A DNA stretch of 52,821 nt from Streptomyces albidus (ex Kaewkla and Franco 2022) (GCF_013870515.1 NZ_JACBXA010000015.1:1-52821), one strand, 5' to 3'. Positions 8,556-17,764 are shown, numbered from the stretch's first letter. The notes: generated by a model from the sequence alone, not told the origin. Numbers and translations: made by a program.

Positions 8556-10298
8556 TCACCCGGCGTCGCTGCGGCGGTAGACAGTCGCCTCCCAGGGTGC
8601 GAGTTCGCTCAGGCGCTCCGAGCGCGGGCCGACGTTGCTCATGAGCACTTCGGCGTCGGACCACTCGGCCGCGTCAGGCAGTTCGACGGAGACCGGGCTG
8701 CCGGTGAAGTTGGCGAGGACGAGCAGCGCGGTGTCACCCAGCCGCCGCGTGAACGCGTACACGCGGTCGTCGTCCGGGAGCAGCATGGTGAAGTCGCCGT
8801 GGGCGACGACGGGTTCGTCGTGGCGTAGGGCGATGAGCCGCTGGTAGTGCTGGAAGACCGAGGCAGGGTCGTCGAGTTGAGCCGCCGCGTTGATCTCGGT
8901 GTGGTTCGGGTTGACCGCGATCCACGGGGTTCCGGCCGTGAAGCCCGCGTTCGCAGACGTGTCCCACTGCATGGGCGTACGGGAGTTGTCGCGGCTCATC
9001 GGCCGCATGGCGGCGACCACTTCGGCCGAGCCCGCGCCGGCGGCGACCGCCTCGGCGTGGTGGTTCAGGGACTCGATGTCGCGGAAGTCGTCGATGGTGT
9101 CGAGCGGCGCGTTGGTCATGCCGAGTTCTTCACCCTGGTAGATGTACGGCGTGCCGCGGTGCAGGTGGAGCACCGTGGCCAGCATGGTCGCCGAGCGGAC
9201 CCTGTGCTCGCGGTCGTCGCCGAACCGGGACACGATGCGCGGCTGGTCGTGGTTGTTCCAGTAGAGGCTGTTCCAGCCCGTCTCGGCCAGGCCGTCCTGC
9301 CACCGCCCGAGCGACGCCTTGAGGTCGCGGAGCTTCAGTTCACGGCTGTCCCACTTGCTCGTCCCGTGGTCGAGGCCGACGTGCTCGAACTGGAACACCA
9401 TGTCGAGTTCGCGGCGCTCCGGGTCCGTGAACAGCCGGGCCTCCTCGACGGTGACACCCGGCATCTCACCCACGGTCAGGATCGGCCGGTCCCGGCCGGC
9501 GAAGACCTCGCGGTGCATTTCCTGCAGGTAGTCGTGGATGCGGGGCCCGCACAGGAACGAAGGTCCGCCGTCGCCGTAGGTGTCGCCGTCGCTGACGACG
9601 CCGTCCGGCAGCGCGGGGTCCTTCGAGATCATGTTGATGACGTCCATCCGGAAGCCGTCGACTCCGCGGTCGAGCCACCACCGCATCATCTCGTATATGG
9701 CAGCTCGGACTTCGGGGTTCTCCCAGTTGAGGTCAGGCTGACTGCGCGAGAAGAGATGCAGGTAGTACTCACCGGTGGTCTCGTCGAAACGCCAGGCCGG
9801 CCCTGAGAAGACCGCCCGCCAGTTGTTCGGCTCCGCCCCGGGCGTGCCCGGGTCCGTGCCCTCTCGTGCCGGCCGCCACCAATACCAGTCGCGCTTGGGG
9901 TTGTTGAGCGAGGACCGGGATTCGGTGAACCACGGGTGCTGGTCCGAGGTGTGGTTCACCACGAGGTCCATCACCAGCTTCATGCCACGCTCGTGCACCC
10001 CGGCCAGCAGCTCGTCGAAGTCGGCGAGGGTGCCGAACGCCGGGTCGATGTCGCAGTAGTCGCTGATGTCGTAACCGTTGTCGTCCTGCGGCGACCTGTA
10101 GACGGGGGACAGCCACAGCACGTCGACGCCCAGCTGGGCGAGGTGGTCGAGACGTCCGGTGATGCCGCGGAGGTCGCCGATTCCGTCACCGTTGCTGTCC
10201 GCGAAGCTGCGCGGGTAGATCTGGTAGACGACCGCGGTCTTCCACCAGGTCCGGTCGGTGTCGTGCGCGTCGGTTTCGGTGGTGAGGATCGAGGTCAA
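8556..10298 (-). CDS. GH13 alpha-glucosidase / oligo-1,6-glucosidase type
   Basis: A 580-residue intracellular glycoside hydrolase family 13 enzyme that releases glucose from alpha-glucosides. The (beta/alpha)8 signatures are all present: DLVVNHTSDQHPWF, DGFRMDVINMISK with nucleophile Asp219, VGEMPG with acid/base Glu278, and NNHDQPR with Asp351. The opening WWKTAVVYQIYPRSFADSNGDGIGDLRGI is typical of the oligo-1,6-glucosidase/alpha-glucosidase group. There is no signal peptide, which fits uptake of oligosaccharides by the adjacent importer. The start is a TTG with no internal Met nearby. It lies 155 bases after the permease and is probably the last gene of the operon. Confidence 0.92.
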   Translation of the reverse strand: MTSILTTETDAHDTDRTWWKTAVVYQIYPRSFADSNGDGIGDLRGITGRLDHLAQLGVDVLWLSPVYRSPQDDNGYDISDYCDIDPAFGTLADFDELLAGVHERGMKLVMDLVVNHTSDQHPWFTESRSSLNNPKRDWYWWRPAREGTDPGTPGAEPNNWRAVFSGPAWRFDETTGEYYLHLFSRSQPDLNWENPEVRAAIYEMMRWWLDRGVDGFRMDVINMISKDPALPDGVVSDGDTYGDGGPSFLCGPRIHDYLQEMHREVFAGRDRPILTVGEMPGVTVEEARLFTDPERRELDMVFQFEHVGLDHGTSKWDSRELKLRDLKASLGRWQDGLAETGWNSLYWNNHDQPRIVSRFGDDREHRVRSATMLATVLHLHRGTPYIYQGEELGMTNAPLDTIDDFRDIESLNHHAEAVAAGAGSAEVVAAMRPMSRDNSRTPMQWDTSANAGFTAGTPWIAVNPNHTEINAAAQLDDPASVFQHYQRLIALRHDEPVVAHGDFTMLLPDDDRVYAFTRRLGDTALLVLANFTGSPVSVELPDAAEWSDAEVLMSNVGPRSERLSELAPWEATVYRRSDAG

Positions 10299-10453
10299 GG
10301 TGCTCTCTCAGTCGTGCGTCGATGCGGCCGGCAGCGGATGGAGACGACGATCCGGTGTGTCCGTACCGTCGGATCGCTCGTGGCGGTCGCCGGTCGGTCG
10401 TCGTCTCCTCGCTGCCCCGTGTCTGGTCGTGACCGGGTTCCCCGGTCGTGTGG

Positions 10454-11311
10454 TCAGTCCTTCACGGCCCCTGAGGCGATGCCGGCGATGAACTGCCGCT
10501 GCCCGACGACGTAGACCACGAGTACGGGCACGATCGCGATCATGGACGCCGCGAAGACCAGCCCCCACTGGGTGGAGTGCTGCCCCTGGAACGCGGCGAT
10601 CGCGATGGGCAGCGTGCGCTTGTCCGGGTTGTCGATGACGGTCAGGGCCCACACGAACTCGTCCCACGCACCGAGGAAGGTGAAGATCGCAGCCGTGGCC
10701 AGCGCCGGGCGCACCAACGGCAGGTAGAGGCTGACGAACTTGCGCACCGGTCCGGCGCCGTCGATCGTCATCGCGTCGTCCAGCGCCTGCGGCACCCGTT
10801 CGAAGAACGCGCGGAGCAGGAAGGTGGTGAAGGCGACGGCGCCGCCGGAGTAGAACAGCACCAGCCCGTTCAACGAGTCCAGCAGCCCGAGGTCCGACGC
10901 CAGGATGAACTGCGGGACGATCATGATGATGGCCGGGATCATCAGGCCGCCGAGCAGAGCGGCGAACGCGGCCCGCTTGCCTGGGAAGTCGAACCGGGCG
11001 AACGCGTAGGCCATCGTCGATGCCAGCACCAGCACGACGAACGTGGTGGACACGGCGACGTACAGCGAATTCAGAAAGTAGCGCCCGAAGTTGTTGCTGC
11101 TCAGCGCCGTCGTGTAGTTCGAACTCGTCGGGTCTTCGGGAATCAGCCGCGGCGGGATCTCGAACAGGAACGCGTTCGACTTGAACGACGTACCGGCCAT
11201 GTAGAGGAACGGCAGGATCAGCACGAGGCTGCCGAGCGCGAGCAGCGTGACGCGCATCGCGGTGGAGACCCGCTCGCGGGTGTACGCGCCGGCTTGTGGA
11301 GTGGATGTCAT
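10454..11311 (-). CDS. sugar ABC transporter permease (MalG type)
   Basis: A 285-residue inner-membrane permease of a carbohydrate uptake transporter (CUT1 family). About six membrane segments are visible, beginning with TLLALGSLVLILPFLYMAG. The cytoplasmic EAA loop reads DDAMTIDGAGPVRKFVSLYLPLVRPAL, which docks the ATPase. It starts four bases inside the end of the preceding permease (ATGA overlap). No ATPase gene is present in the cluster. In streptomycetes such importers are usually energised by the shared ATPase MsiK encoded elsewhere, and that is inferred here. Confidence 0.92.
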   Translation of the reverse strand: MTSTPQAGAYTRERVSTAMRVTLLALGSLVLILPFLYMAGTSFKSNAFLFEIPPRLIPEDPTSSNYTTALSSNNFGRYFLNSLYVAVSTTFVVLVLASTMAYAFARFDFPGKRAAFAALLGGLMIPAIIMIVPQFILASDLGLLDSLNGLVLFYSGGAVAFTTFLLRAFFERVPQALDDAMTIDGAGPVRKFVSLYLPLVRPALATAAIFTFLGAWDEFVWALTVIDNPDKRTLPIAIAAFQGQHSTQWGLVFAASMIAIVPVLVVYVVGQRQFIAGIASGAVKD

Positions 11312-12282
11312 CGGCGCGCTCCGATGGCGTCGTCGCGGAAGAGATGGAACTGGACGAATGAGATGACCGCGATCACGATGGCGAGCAGGAACGACAGCGC
11401 CGAGGCGTATCCGAAGTCGAGAAAGTCGAAGGCCTGCTTGTACATGTAGGTGAGCGGCACTTCGGTGCTGCCGGCCGGCCCGCCTTCAGTCATCAGCAAG
11501 ATCGAGATGAAGACGTTGAAGCCGCCGATGATCAGCATCACGATCACGAAGAGAAGCGTTCTGCGGATGGCCGGCAGCGACACGTTGACGAACCGCTGCC
11601 AGGCGTTGGCACCGTCGATGGCCGCGGCGTCCTTGAGCTCGGAGCTGACCCCGGTGAGGGCGGCGAGGAAGATGACCATCGACCACCCGACGCCCTTCCA
11701 GATGCCGAGGGCGCACACCGCGAGCAGTCCCGTCCATCTCTGTTGCAGCCAGGGGACGTTGTGGTCGACCAGGTGCAGCATGTCGTGCAGCACCCAGTTG
11801 ATCGCTCCGCCGTCGGTGGTGAACAGGTACTTGAAGAGCAGGGCCACCACCACCCAGCTCGTGACGACCGGGAGATAGAACAGCACCCGGAACAGACCCC
11901 GTGCGGGCAGTCGCGCGTCCAGCAGCACGGCCAGGAACATCCCGATCGCGATCTGGCCCGGCACGGTGACCACCAGATACACGCCGACGTTGGCCATGCT
12001 CAGCCAGAACTGGCCGTCCTGGAGGCCCCGCAGGTAGTTGTCGAAGCCGATGAACCGGCTCTCCTGCGTGGGCACGACGGCCCAGTCGTAGAAGCTGATC
12101 TGGAGCGACCGGCTGAGCGGATAGGCGACGACCAGGCAGAAGAGCGCGACTCCGGGGAGGAGGAACGCGTACGGGGTGAGGTCGGTGCGCCGGCGTGACT
12201 TCCCACGCGGCGGTGTGCCGCGCGGGGCGCCGCCGAGCAGCCCGACGGTCTTGCGTGGTGTGTCCACGATCGGTCCTGCCAC
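11308..12282 (-). CDS. sugar ABC transporter permease (MalF type)
   Basis: A 324-residue permease partner of the MalG-type protein. The basic N-terminus (residues 1-35) precedes the first membrane helix, YAFLLPGVALFCLVVAYPL. The EAA loop is LKDAAAIDGANAWQRFVNVSLPAIRRTLL. The segment GGPAGSTEVPLTYMYKQAF near the end is characteristic of the MalF/UgpA group. The GTG start lies three bases after the stop of the binding-protein gene, so the three transport genes form a tight operon. The likely substrate is an alpha-glucoside such as maltose, trehalose or isomaltose-type sugars, inferred from the GH13 gene. Confidence 0.92.
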   Translation of the reverse strand: MAGPIVDTPRKTVGLLGGAPRGTPPRGKSRRRTDLTPYAFLLPGVALFCLVVAYPLSRSLQISFYDWAVVPTQESRFIGFDNYLRGLQDGQFWLSMANVGVYLVVTVPGQIAIGMFLAVLLDARLPARGLFRVLFYLPVVTSWVVVALLFKYLFTTDGGAINWVLHDMLHLVDHNVPWLQQRWTGLLAVCALGIWKGVGWSMVIFLAALTGVSSELKDAAAIDGANAWQRFVNVSLPAIRRTLLFVIVMLIIGGFNVFISILLMTEGGPAGSTEVPLTYMYKQAFDFLDFGYASALSFLLAIVIAVISFVQFHLFRDDAIGARR

Positions 12283-12285
12283 CGG

Positions 12286-13581
12286 TCAGCCCCGGGCCAG
12301 GAGCGGATCGATCTGCGCGACCGCTTCGTCGAGCGCCTTCTTGACGGGCACCTCGCCGCGGATCGCCAACTGGACCTGCTTGCTGAGGATCTCGTCGACC
12401 TTGGTCCAGGCCGGCGTCGTCGGCCGCGGCCGCGCGGTCTCCAACTGCTTCATGTACGGCTCGTAGGACGGCTCGAGCTTGCTCATCTCCTCGCTCAGCG
12501 ACTTGAGCACCGAGATCTGCCCGGTCTCGGCCATCAGCTTCTGCGCCTTCGGCGTGAGCAGGAACCGGGAGAACTCCGCGGCGAGCGCCTTCTCCTTCGA
12601 CGCCGTGGTGACCACGACGCTCTCGCCGCCGACCACGCTGACGCTGTCGGCGTCGCCCTTGGGGAAGGGTGCGCCCTTCATCTTGAACTTCGGGTACTGC
12701 TTCTGCACGGGCGGGTAGATCCACGGTCCTTCAACGGTGGTCGCGTACTTGCCCTTTGCCAGCCCGTCGGCGGCGGGAGTGGCGCCGGCGCCACCGAGGA
12801 CGAGCTTCGGGAGCCCCTTGGCCTTGTACAGGTCGACCAGGAGCTGCACGGCCTCGACAGACTTCTCGCCGTTGAGGTAGCCGTCGCTCTTCGTGATCTC
12901 CTTGTTCGTCATCTCGCCGCCGTTGGACCAGATGTACGGGAGCAGGTTCCAGCCGCTGGTGTCGGCCTCCGCAAGGACGAAGTCCTTGCGCGCTGCGAGC
13001 TTCGGGGCCGCGGCCCGGAGGTCGTCGAACGTCTTGGGCGGGCCGTCGACGCCCGCGGCCTTGAGCGTCGAGTCGTTGTAGAGCAGCACCTTCGTGTTGG
13101 TGTCCAGCGGCAGGCCGTAGTGCTTGCCCTTGTACAGGTTGGTCGCCAGGGGTCCTTCGAAGGTCTGCCCGCTCAGCTTCTTGAAGTCCGGAAGCGCCTC
13201 GCTGAGCGGGACCAGCACGCCGAGCTCGGCCAGCTCCGGCACCCAGATGAGGTCCGACCGCACCACGTCCGGCAGGGACTGTCCGGCCGCGGCGGTGACC
13301 AGCTTCTGATGCAGCTTGTCGTACTGAACGGTGACCGGCTTCACCTTCGCGCCGGGGTGTTCCTTCTCGAAGGCCGGGATGACCTTCTTCTCCAGCTGCT
13401 TGACCTCGTTCCCGCCCGCGCCGTACGCGTGCCAGAAGGTGATCTCGCCGGACACCTTCTTCCCCGGGGGCAACTTCTCCACGGGGTCCTTCGACTGTCC
13501 GCCGGCCCCACCGCCGGTGCCGCACGCGGCCGCGCCGAGTATCAGGGCGGTCGCCACCGTCAGTGCACGCGTTCGTTTCAT
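12286..13581 (-). CDS. sugar-binding lipoprotein of ABC importer
   Basis: A 431-residue family 1 extracellular solute-binding protein. The signal peptide MKRTRALTVATALILGAAACG ends in a lipobox-like AAAC, so the mature protein should be lipid-anchored. After a Gly-rich linker come typical blocks: GEITFWHAYGAGGNEVKQLEKKVIPAFEKEHPGAKV, LPDVVRSDLIWVPELAELG and YKGKHYGLPLDTNTKVLLYN. It captures the sugar and passes it to the two permeases. The ATG at 13581 is chosen because it starts the signal peptide. It is the first gene of the operon, divergent from a ROK regulator. Confidence 0.93.
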   Translation of the reverse strand: MKRTRALTVATALILGAAACGTGGGAGGQSKDPVEKLPPGKKVSGEITFWHAYGAGGNEVKQLEKKVIPAFEKEHPGAKVKPVTVQYDKLHQKLVTAAAGQSLPDVVRSDLIWVPELAELGVLVPLSEALPDFKKLSGQTFEGPLATNLYKGKHYGLPLDTNTKVLLYNDSTLKAAGVDGPPKTFDDLRAAAPKLAARKDFVLAEADTSGWNLLPYIWSNGGEMTNKEITKSDGYLNGEKSVEAVQLLVDLYKAKGLPKLVLGGAGATPAADGLAKGKYATTVEGPWIYPPVQKQYPKFKMKGAPFPKGDADSVSVVGGESVVVTTASKEKALAAEFSRFLLTPKAQKLMAETGQISVLKSLSEEMSKLEPSYEPYMKQLETARPRPTTPAWTKVDEILSKQVQLAIRGEVPVKKALDEAVAQIDPLLARG

Positions 13582-13661
13582 GCGCCGTTCTCCTCGAGCA
13601 TCGAGACCCGTGGCCGGAAGAGCCCGAGGTGGGCGGGCTGGCCTTGATAGATTGATGAGGG

Positions 13662-13702
13662 TCATTTATTAATGAGCTTCTGGAGCATGCTTCCGTATGC
13701 TC
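13662..13702. promoter_or_regulatory. operator-like inverted repeats in the divergent sugar-operon/ROK promoter
   Basis: Two dyads stand out in a locally AT-rich stretch. One is tcatt-tatt-aatga (13662-13675). The other is gagcat-n8-atgctc (13683-13702). They lie between the binding-protein gene and the ROK regulator, where the regulator would be expected to bind and control both directions. Assignment to this ROK protein is inference. Confidence 0.5.
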
Positions 13703-13723
13703 ACGGAGTCAAGAGGGGGACGG

Positions 13724-14989
13724 GTGAACATTCGTGAGCCGGCGGCGACCTCACCGCTGCTCCGCCGACTCAACGCCGGTGCCGTTCTGGACGCGTTGCG
13801 CGCCTCAGGTCCCGCCACCGGCTCCGAGCTCATGGCCACCACAGGGCTGTCGCGGCCGACGGTCCACACGGTCTGCGATCACTTGATCAGCAGGGGCTGG
13901 ATCCACGAGATCGAGCAGCGCCGGCCCGAGCGCGGCTCGGGTCCGGGCAGGCGCGCGCGGCAGTACGAGTTCAACGCGACGGCCGGATTCGTGCTCGGCA
14001 TCGACCTCGGCCAGAACAAGGTCACCACCGTCGTCGCCGACCTGCGCGGTGACTCCCTGGCGCAGCACACCCGCCGCTTCCGTGGCACGAACATCGGAGC
14101 CCGTGCCAGGCTCAACCAGACGCACCGCGCGATCGAAGCCACCCTCGACGAGGCCGGATTGGACAAGTCCGCCGTACTGGCCATCGCCCTGGCCGTGCCG
14201 GGTCCCGTGGACGACAGGGGCCACATCGTCGCGGAGGAGGACTACCTGCCCGGACTCGCCAAGATCGACCTCCGGGAGGTCGTGGGCGACGGCTTCGACG
14301 CGCCCGTCCTCGTCGAGAACGACGCCAACCTCGCCGTCCTCGCCGAGCGTTGGCGCGGCTGCGCGCAGGACATCGACAACGTCGTCGAGCTACTGGCAGG
14401 CGAGCGGCTCGGATCCGGGCTGTATCTCGGCGGCCGACTCATCCAGGGCGGTCACGGAGCCGCCGGAGAGCTGAAGTTCCTCAGCATGGTCGAGGGTGTC
14501 GGAAACACCGACGGCATCGCTCTGCTCGCACGCACCCTCGGCGCCGAAGCAGTCGCCAAGGCCGTCGTCGAAGGGCCTGCGAAGCCGTCGGCGAAGGCAC
14601 CGGCACGCCGCGCGGCCCTCGTGGAGGCCGTCGACGGCGACCCCGACCGGATGACCGCCGAGCTCCTGTTCGTAGCTGCGAGCGACGGCGACCCCTTGGC
14701 GCTCGCCGTCGTGGACGAGGTGACGGGGCGGATCAGCCGCGTCATCGCGCTGCTCCACACCTTGCTGAACCCTGAACTCGTCGTCATCGGCGGTGCGGTC
14801 GCCCTCGCCGGCGACGTGCTCCTCCAACCGCTCCGGCGCGCTGTCGGTGAACTCGTCACGGACCCACCGAAGATCATGAACTCGGCCCTCGGCGACCACG
14901 TCGTCGTCACGGGCGCAGTGTGCCGGGCACTCGACCACGCAGCGCTGGAGCTCTTCCAGGACGTCCACGGTGCCCGCAACGGTGGTTGA
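13724..14989 (+). CDS. ROK-family transcriptional regulator
   Basis: About 421 residues. An N-terminal winged helix (LLRRLNAGAVLDALRASGPATGSELMATTGLSRPTVHTVCDHL) precedes a ROK sugar-kinase-like domain with the phosphate-binding loop FVLGIDLGQNKVTTVVADLRG and the block VLVENDANLAVLAERW. The usual zinc motif CxCGxxGCxE is absent: after GAAGELKF the sequence goes straight to a different segment. This suggests a sensor that has lost the kinase fold's metal site. Divergence from the ABC-GH13 operon makes control of alpha-glucoside uptake likely. The GTG at 13724 is favoured (aagaggggga upstream); the ATG at 13697 lies inside the operator-like dyad. Confidence 0.88.
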   Translation: MNIREPAATSPLLRRLNAGAVLDALRASGPATGSELMATTGLSRPTVHTVCDHLISRGWIHEIEQRRPERGSGPGRRARQYEFNATAGFVLGIDLGQNKVTTVVADLRGDSLAQHTRRFRGTNIGARARLNQTHRAIEATLDEAGLDKSAVLAIALAVPGPVDDRGHIVAEEDYLPGLAKIDLREVVGDGFDAPVLVENDANLAVLAERWRGCAQDIDNVVELLAGERLGSGLYLGGRLIQGGHGAAGELKFLSMVEGVGNTDGIALLARTLGAEAVAKAVVEGPAKPSAKAPARRAALVEAVDGDPDRMTAELLFVAASDGDPLALAVVDEVTGRISRVIALLHTLLNPELVVIGGAVALAGDVLLQPLRRAVGELVTDPPKIMNSALGDHVVVTGAVCRALDHAALELFQDVHGARNGG

Positions 14990-15186
14990 CGCAGAAGGCG
15001 AGCCGGACCCGGTGCCCGCGACGCACACGTCGCCCGGCCGGCACCCCACCGCACCGGCCGCCACTGACCCCGACCGCTGGGCGCGCCGGGGGAGCAGGGG
15101 CTACCGGTGAAGCGGGGTCGAGGGCGGGAGTGAAGGTCATCCGCGCACAGGGCGGCGGCGTCGAGACCGGGCGGTACGTTGCAGTC

Positions 15187-15666
15187 ATGCACGCGACCCA
15201 GGTCTCTCACCATGTGAACGCACCGCGTTCGGCGGTCTACAGGGCACTTCTCGACGCGAACGCGATCTCGAAGTGGCGGGTGCCCGCCGGCATGACCAGC
15301 TTCGTGCACGAATTCGATGCCCGCGAAGGGGGAGCGTTCCGTGTCTCGCTGACGTACGCCGACCCTGCCGGCGAAGGCAAGTCGGCCGCACACACCGACA
15401 CCTACCACGGTCACTTCGCCGAACTCGTCCCCGACGAACTGGTCGTCGAAGTCCTCGAGTTCGAGACCGCGGATCCCGCTCTGCGCGGAACGATGACGAT
15501 GACCACCGCACTCACCGACGCGGACGGCGGCACGGACGTCCTCGTTCATCACGCTGGAATCCCCGACAGCGTCCCCGCCGCCGACAACGAGTTGGGCACG
15601 CGCATGGCGTTGGAGAACCTCGCCCGCCTCGTCGAGGCAGACGTATCCGCCGGTGGTGAGCACTGA
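15187..15666 (+). CDS. SRPBCC / AHSA1-like protein
   Basis: A 159-residue START-like (SRPBCC) domain protein. The opening THAT-like pattern VSHHVNAPRSAVYRALLDANAISKWRVPAGMTSFVHEFDAREGGAFRVSLTY is typical of the AHSA1/polyketide-cyclase-like subgroup. The rest gives the expected strands (HTDTYHGHFAELVPDELVVEVLEFE) and a C-terminal helix, GTRMALENLARLVE. These proteins form a hydrophobic ligand pocket; the ligand is unknown. The ATG at 15187 starts the domain. It stands alone and converges on another SRPBCC gene of a different subgroup at 15736-16476. Confidence 0.82.
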   Translation: MHATQVSHHVNAPRSAVYRALLDANAISKWRVPAGMTSFVHEFDAREGGAFRVSLTYADPAGEGKSAAHTDTYHGHFAELVPDELVVEVLEFETADPALRGTMTMTTALTDADGGTDVLVHHAGIPDSVPAADNELGTRMALENLARLVEADVSAGGEH

Positions 15667-15719
15667 GCCGCCGGTGTCCGCTTCGCACACGGCCGGCCCG
15701 TGATCGAGAGTCGGCTCCT

Positions 15720-15742
15720 GCGGTGAAAGTGCCCTTCACCGC
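15720..15742. terminator. inverted repeat between convergent SRPBCC genes
   Basis: The arms gcggtgaa and ttcaccgc flank a 7-base loop. The repeat lies between two convergent genes and overlaps the end of the minus-strand one. It probably acts as a bidirectional terminator, though it is short. Confidence 0.4.
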
Positions 15743-16476
15743 CCTTCATCGCCCGTGAGGCTGTCGAGCCAGGACTGCCAGGCGGCGGTGCGGGACTCGC
15801 GGTCCACCGTGACGCCGTAGAAGTACTGGACCGTGCTCACCATGTGGTGCAGGTCGTCGGCCATGAAGCGGTAGAAACCGTGCTCGGTGCGGATGCCGAG
15901 CAGCATCGTGTCGCGCTGGTCCACCACACCCTCGATGGGTTCGAGGCCCTCCGGGGTGAGGCGAACCCGCTCGCCCAGCGCCGGAGCCGCGCCGAGCCGA
16001 GCGATCAGGTCGGCCCACAACGTCTCGCCGGGCAGAGTGGTGAACCCGGTGGCGACCACGTTGGCCACCGGCAGCCCCGGGAAGTACCGGAAGTACTCGG
16101 CCAGGTTGTGGAAGAACATGCCCCAGCCCTTGCCGAAGCCGTCGTACTCGGCCTCCCAGTCGTCGCCGAAGAATCCGCGCTGGACAAGGCGGAGAACAGT
16201 GGTGCCGCCTTCCCTGCCCTCGACCAGGAACTCGAACGTCATCGAGGGTTCGCCGTCCGGGCCGGGCGCTCCGTAGACGACCCGCCTGCCCGGCTCCCAC
16301 TCCAGCACCTGGCCGGCCTGGGTGTTGCCGCCGCCGAAGTCCCCCTCCAGCTCCCCGTCCGTGTGCTCGTGCGGCACGAACCAGACCGACATGCCCTCCG
16401 GGGTCGAGATCGCCTGCCAGACCTGTTCCGGGGAGGCGGCGAGCTCGATCTCCTTCTCCAAGCGGCGTTCGTCCAC
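15736..16476 (-). CDS. SRPBCC domain protein (AHSA1-type), last gene of ArsR operon
   Basis: About 246 residues. The N-terminal half is an AHSA1-like domain: LEKEIELAASPEQVWQAISTPEGMSVWFVPHEHTDGELEGDFGGG and TTVLRLVQRGFFGDDWEAEYDGFGKGWGMFFHNLAEY. The second half (VANVVATGFTTLPGETLWADLIARLG onward) is an extra domain ending in HHMVSTVQYFYGVTVDRESRTAAWQSWLDSL. The GTG at 16476 begins five bases after the VOC gene stop, so the two are coupled. ArsR-type regulators paired with SRPBCC proteins are common in actinomycetes; the substrates are generally unknown. Confidence 0.82.
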   Translation of the reverse strand: MDERRLEKEIELAASPEQVWQAISTPEGMSVWFVPHEHTDGELEGDFGGGNTQAGQVLEWEPGRRVVYGAPGPDGEPSMTFEFLVEGREGGTTVLRLVQRGFFGDDWEAEYDGFGKGWGMFFHNLAEYFRYFPGLPVANVVATGFTTLPGETLWADLIARLGAAPALGERVRLTPEGLEPIEGVVDQRDTMLLGIRTEHGFYRFMADDLHHMVSTVQYFYGVTVDRESRTAAWQSWLDSLTGDEGR

Positions 16477-16481
16477 GCTGA

Positions 16482-16898
16482 TCAGTCCTGCTGGGCGAGG
16501 ACGATGAAGTTGCCGCAGGTGTCGTCGAACACCGCCTGCGCGCCGAAATCGGTCTTCGTCGGCTCCTGGGTGAACCTGACCCCGAGACCCTTCATCCGCT
16601 CGTAGTCCTTCTGCAGGTCCGTGCTGCCGAGCATCGTGTACGGCATGCCCGCGTCGTAGAGCGCCTTCTTGAACACCTGCGCGGCAGGCTTGCCGTCGAT
16701 CTGGATCCCGGGGTTGCCGTCCGGTTCGAGCAGCAACTCGACGCCGTCCGGCGCGTCGGGCGAGACGACGGTCAGCCACTTGGCGTCGCCGACCGGGATA
16801 TCGGTCTTCTTCACGAAGCCCAGCGCGTCGGTGTAGAACGCCAGGGCCTTGTCCTGGTCGTCGACCAGGATGCTGGTCACCGGAATGAACATGATCAA
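16482..16898 (-). CDS. VOC (glyoxalase-like) family protein
   Basis: A 138-residue vicinal oxygen chelate protein made of two beta-alpha-beta-beta-beta modules. Visible are ILVDDQDKALAFYTDALGFVKKTDIPVGD in the first and GVRFTQEPTKTDFGAQAVFDDTCGNFIVLAQQ in the second. It resembles the YybB/glyoxalase-resistance protein group often annotated as lactoylglutathione lyase or bleomycin-resistance-like. The actual activity is unknown. Its ATG overlaps the stop of the ArsR-type gene (atga), placing it second in a three-gene operon. Confidence 0.85.
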   Translation of the reverse strand: MIMFIPVTSILVDDQDKALAFYTDALGFVKKTDIPVGDAKWLTVVSPDAPDGVELLLEPDGNPGIQIDGKPAAQVFKKALYDAGMPYTMLGSTDLQKDYERMKGLGVRFTQEPTKTDFGAQAVFDDTCGNFIVLAQQD

Positions 16899-17500
16899 CC
16901 CCTCTCTTCTGGTTTCTCTTCTCGTTGAACTGTGGGATGCACGGCGACCACGATCCGGTGCGCCCGCCCGCCGGCAGCGGACTCGTCGTGGTACTTCGAG
17001 ACCAGCGACGTCACCGCCCCCGCCAACTCCTCGGCGAACGCGGCGCGGTCGGCCGCGGAGGCGAACCGGACCTCGCCGTCGACTGCGAACGTCGCGAGCC
17101 GCTTGCGGGCCCTTGCCGCGCCAGTGATCAGCTCGCCCACGTCCCGTACGAGCCGCGCGGCCACCGCGAGCAGCCAGCGCGCCGACATCTGGTCGCGGGA
17201 CCGCGCGGGGTCGGGCTCGACCGCGGCGAGGACGCTCGGCGAGATCACGTACGAGGTCGCCGTCGCCCGCAGCATGCGCTCGGTGCAGTTGCCCTTGCGC
17301 CGCTCCTCGACCAGCTCGACCAGCCCGTGCCGTTCCAGCGCGCGCAGGTGGTAGTTGACCTTCTGCCTGGTCAGCCCGACCCGCTGCGCCAGTGTGGTGG
17401 CCGAGCCGGGTTCGGACAGCTCGGCGAGAAGCCTGGCGCGCACCGGGTCCAGCGAGACCTCGGCCGCTCCGGGATCGTCGATGACCGCTACGTCGTGCAT
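16895..17500 (-). CDS. ArsR-type winged-helix regulator
   Basis: The product is about 201 residues. An N-terminal winged helix (DPVRARLLAELSEPGSATTLAQRVGLTRQKVNYHLRALERHGLVELVEERRKGNCTERMLRATA) is followed by a helical region that probably mediates dimerisation. No metal-binding Cys pair is seen, so it is unlikely to be a metal sensor. It is the first gene of an operon with a VOC and an SRPBCC protein and probably represses its own operon. An ATG at 17506 gives two more residues. A T-run upstream (17523-17530) lies in the promoter region. Confidence 0.85.
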   Translation of the reverse strand: MHDVAVIDDPGAAEVSLDPVRARLLAELSEPGSATTLAQRVGLTRQKVNYHLRALERHGLVELVEERRKGNCTERMLRATATSYVISPSVLAAVEPDPARSRDQMSARWLLAVAARLVRDVGELITGAARARKRLATFAVDGEVRFASAADRAAFAEELAGAVTSLVSKYHDESAAGGRAHRIVVAVHPTVQREEKPEERG

Positions 17501-17764
17501 GGCCACACCGTCACACCGACAACTTTTTTTGTCAAGGCTGGCGCCTGCACGCCCGGCCGGCTCGCCGCATGCCGAGTCCGCAGGTCGCGCAGGGGAGTCA
17601 GGGCCGTCACCGGCGCGGCGAGCATGCCGTCAGCGGCCGTGCACTGGGCCCGACCGGAGTGCCTTGCCCGGGCGCCCACGACCCCTGAACGGCTGGGGAC
17701 TTGCTCGTCCAGCGGTCCGAGAAATCGTTCGCCGCGGCCCGTTGAGGCGTGCTGAGGTGGCTCC

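Noticed and set aside
8847..9806. 319-codon plus-strand frame inside the GH13 gene
   Set aside because: Antisense shadow of a gene with intact catalytic residues; no recognisable domain.
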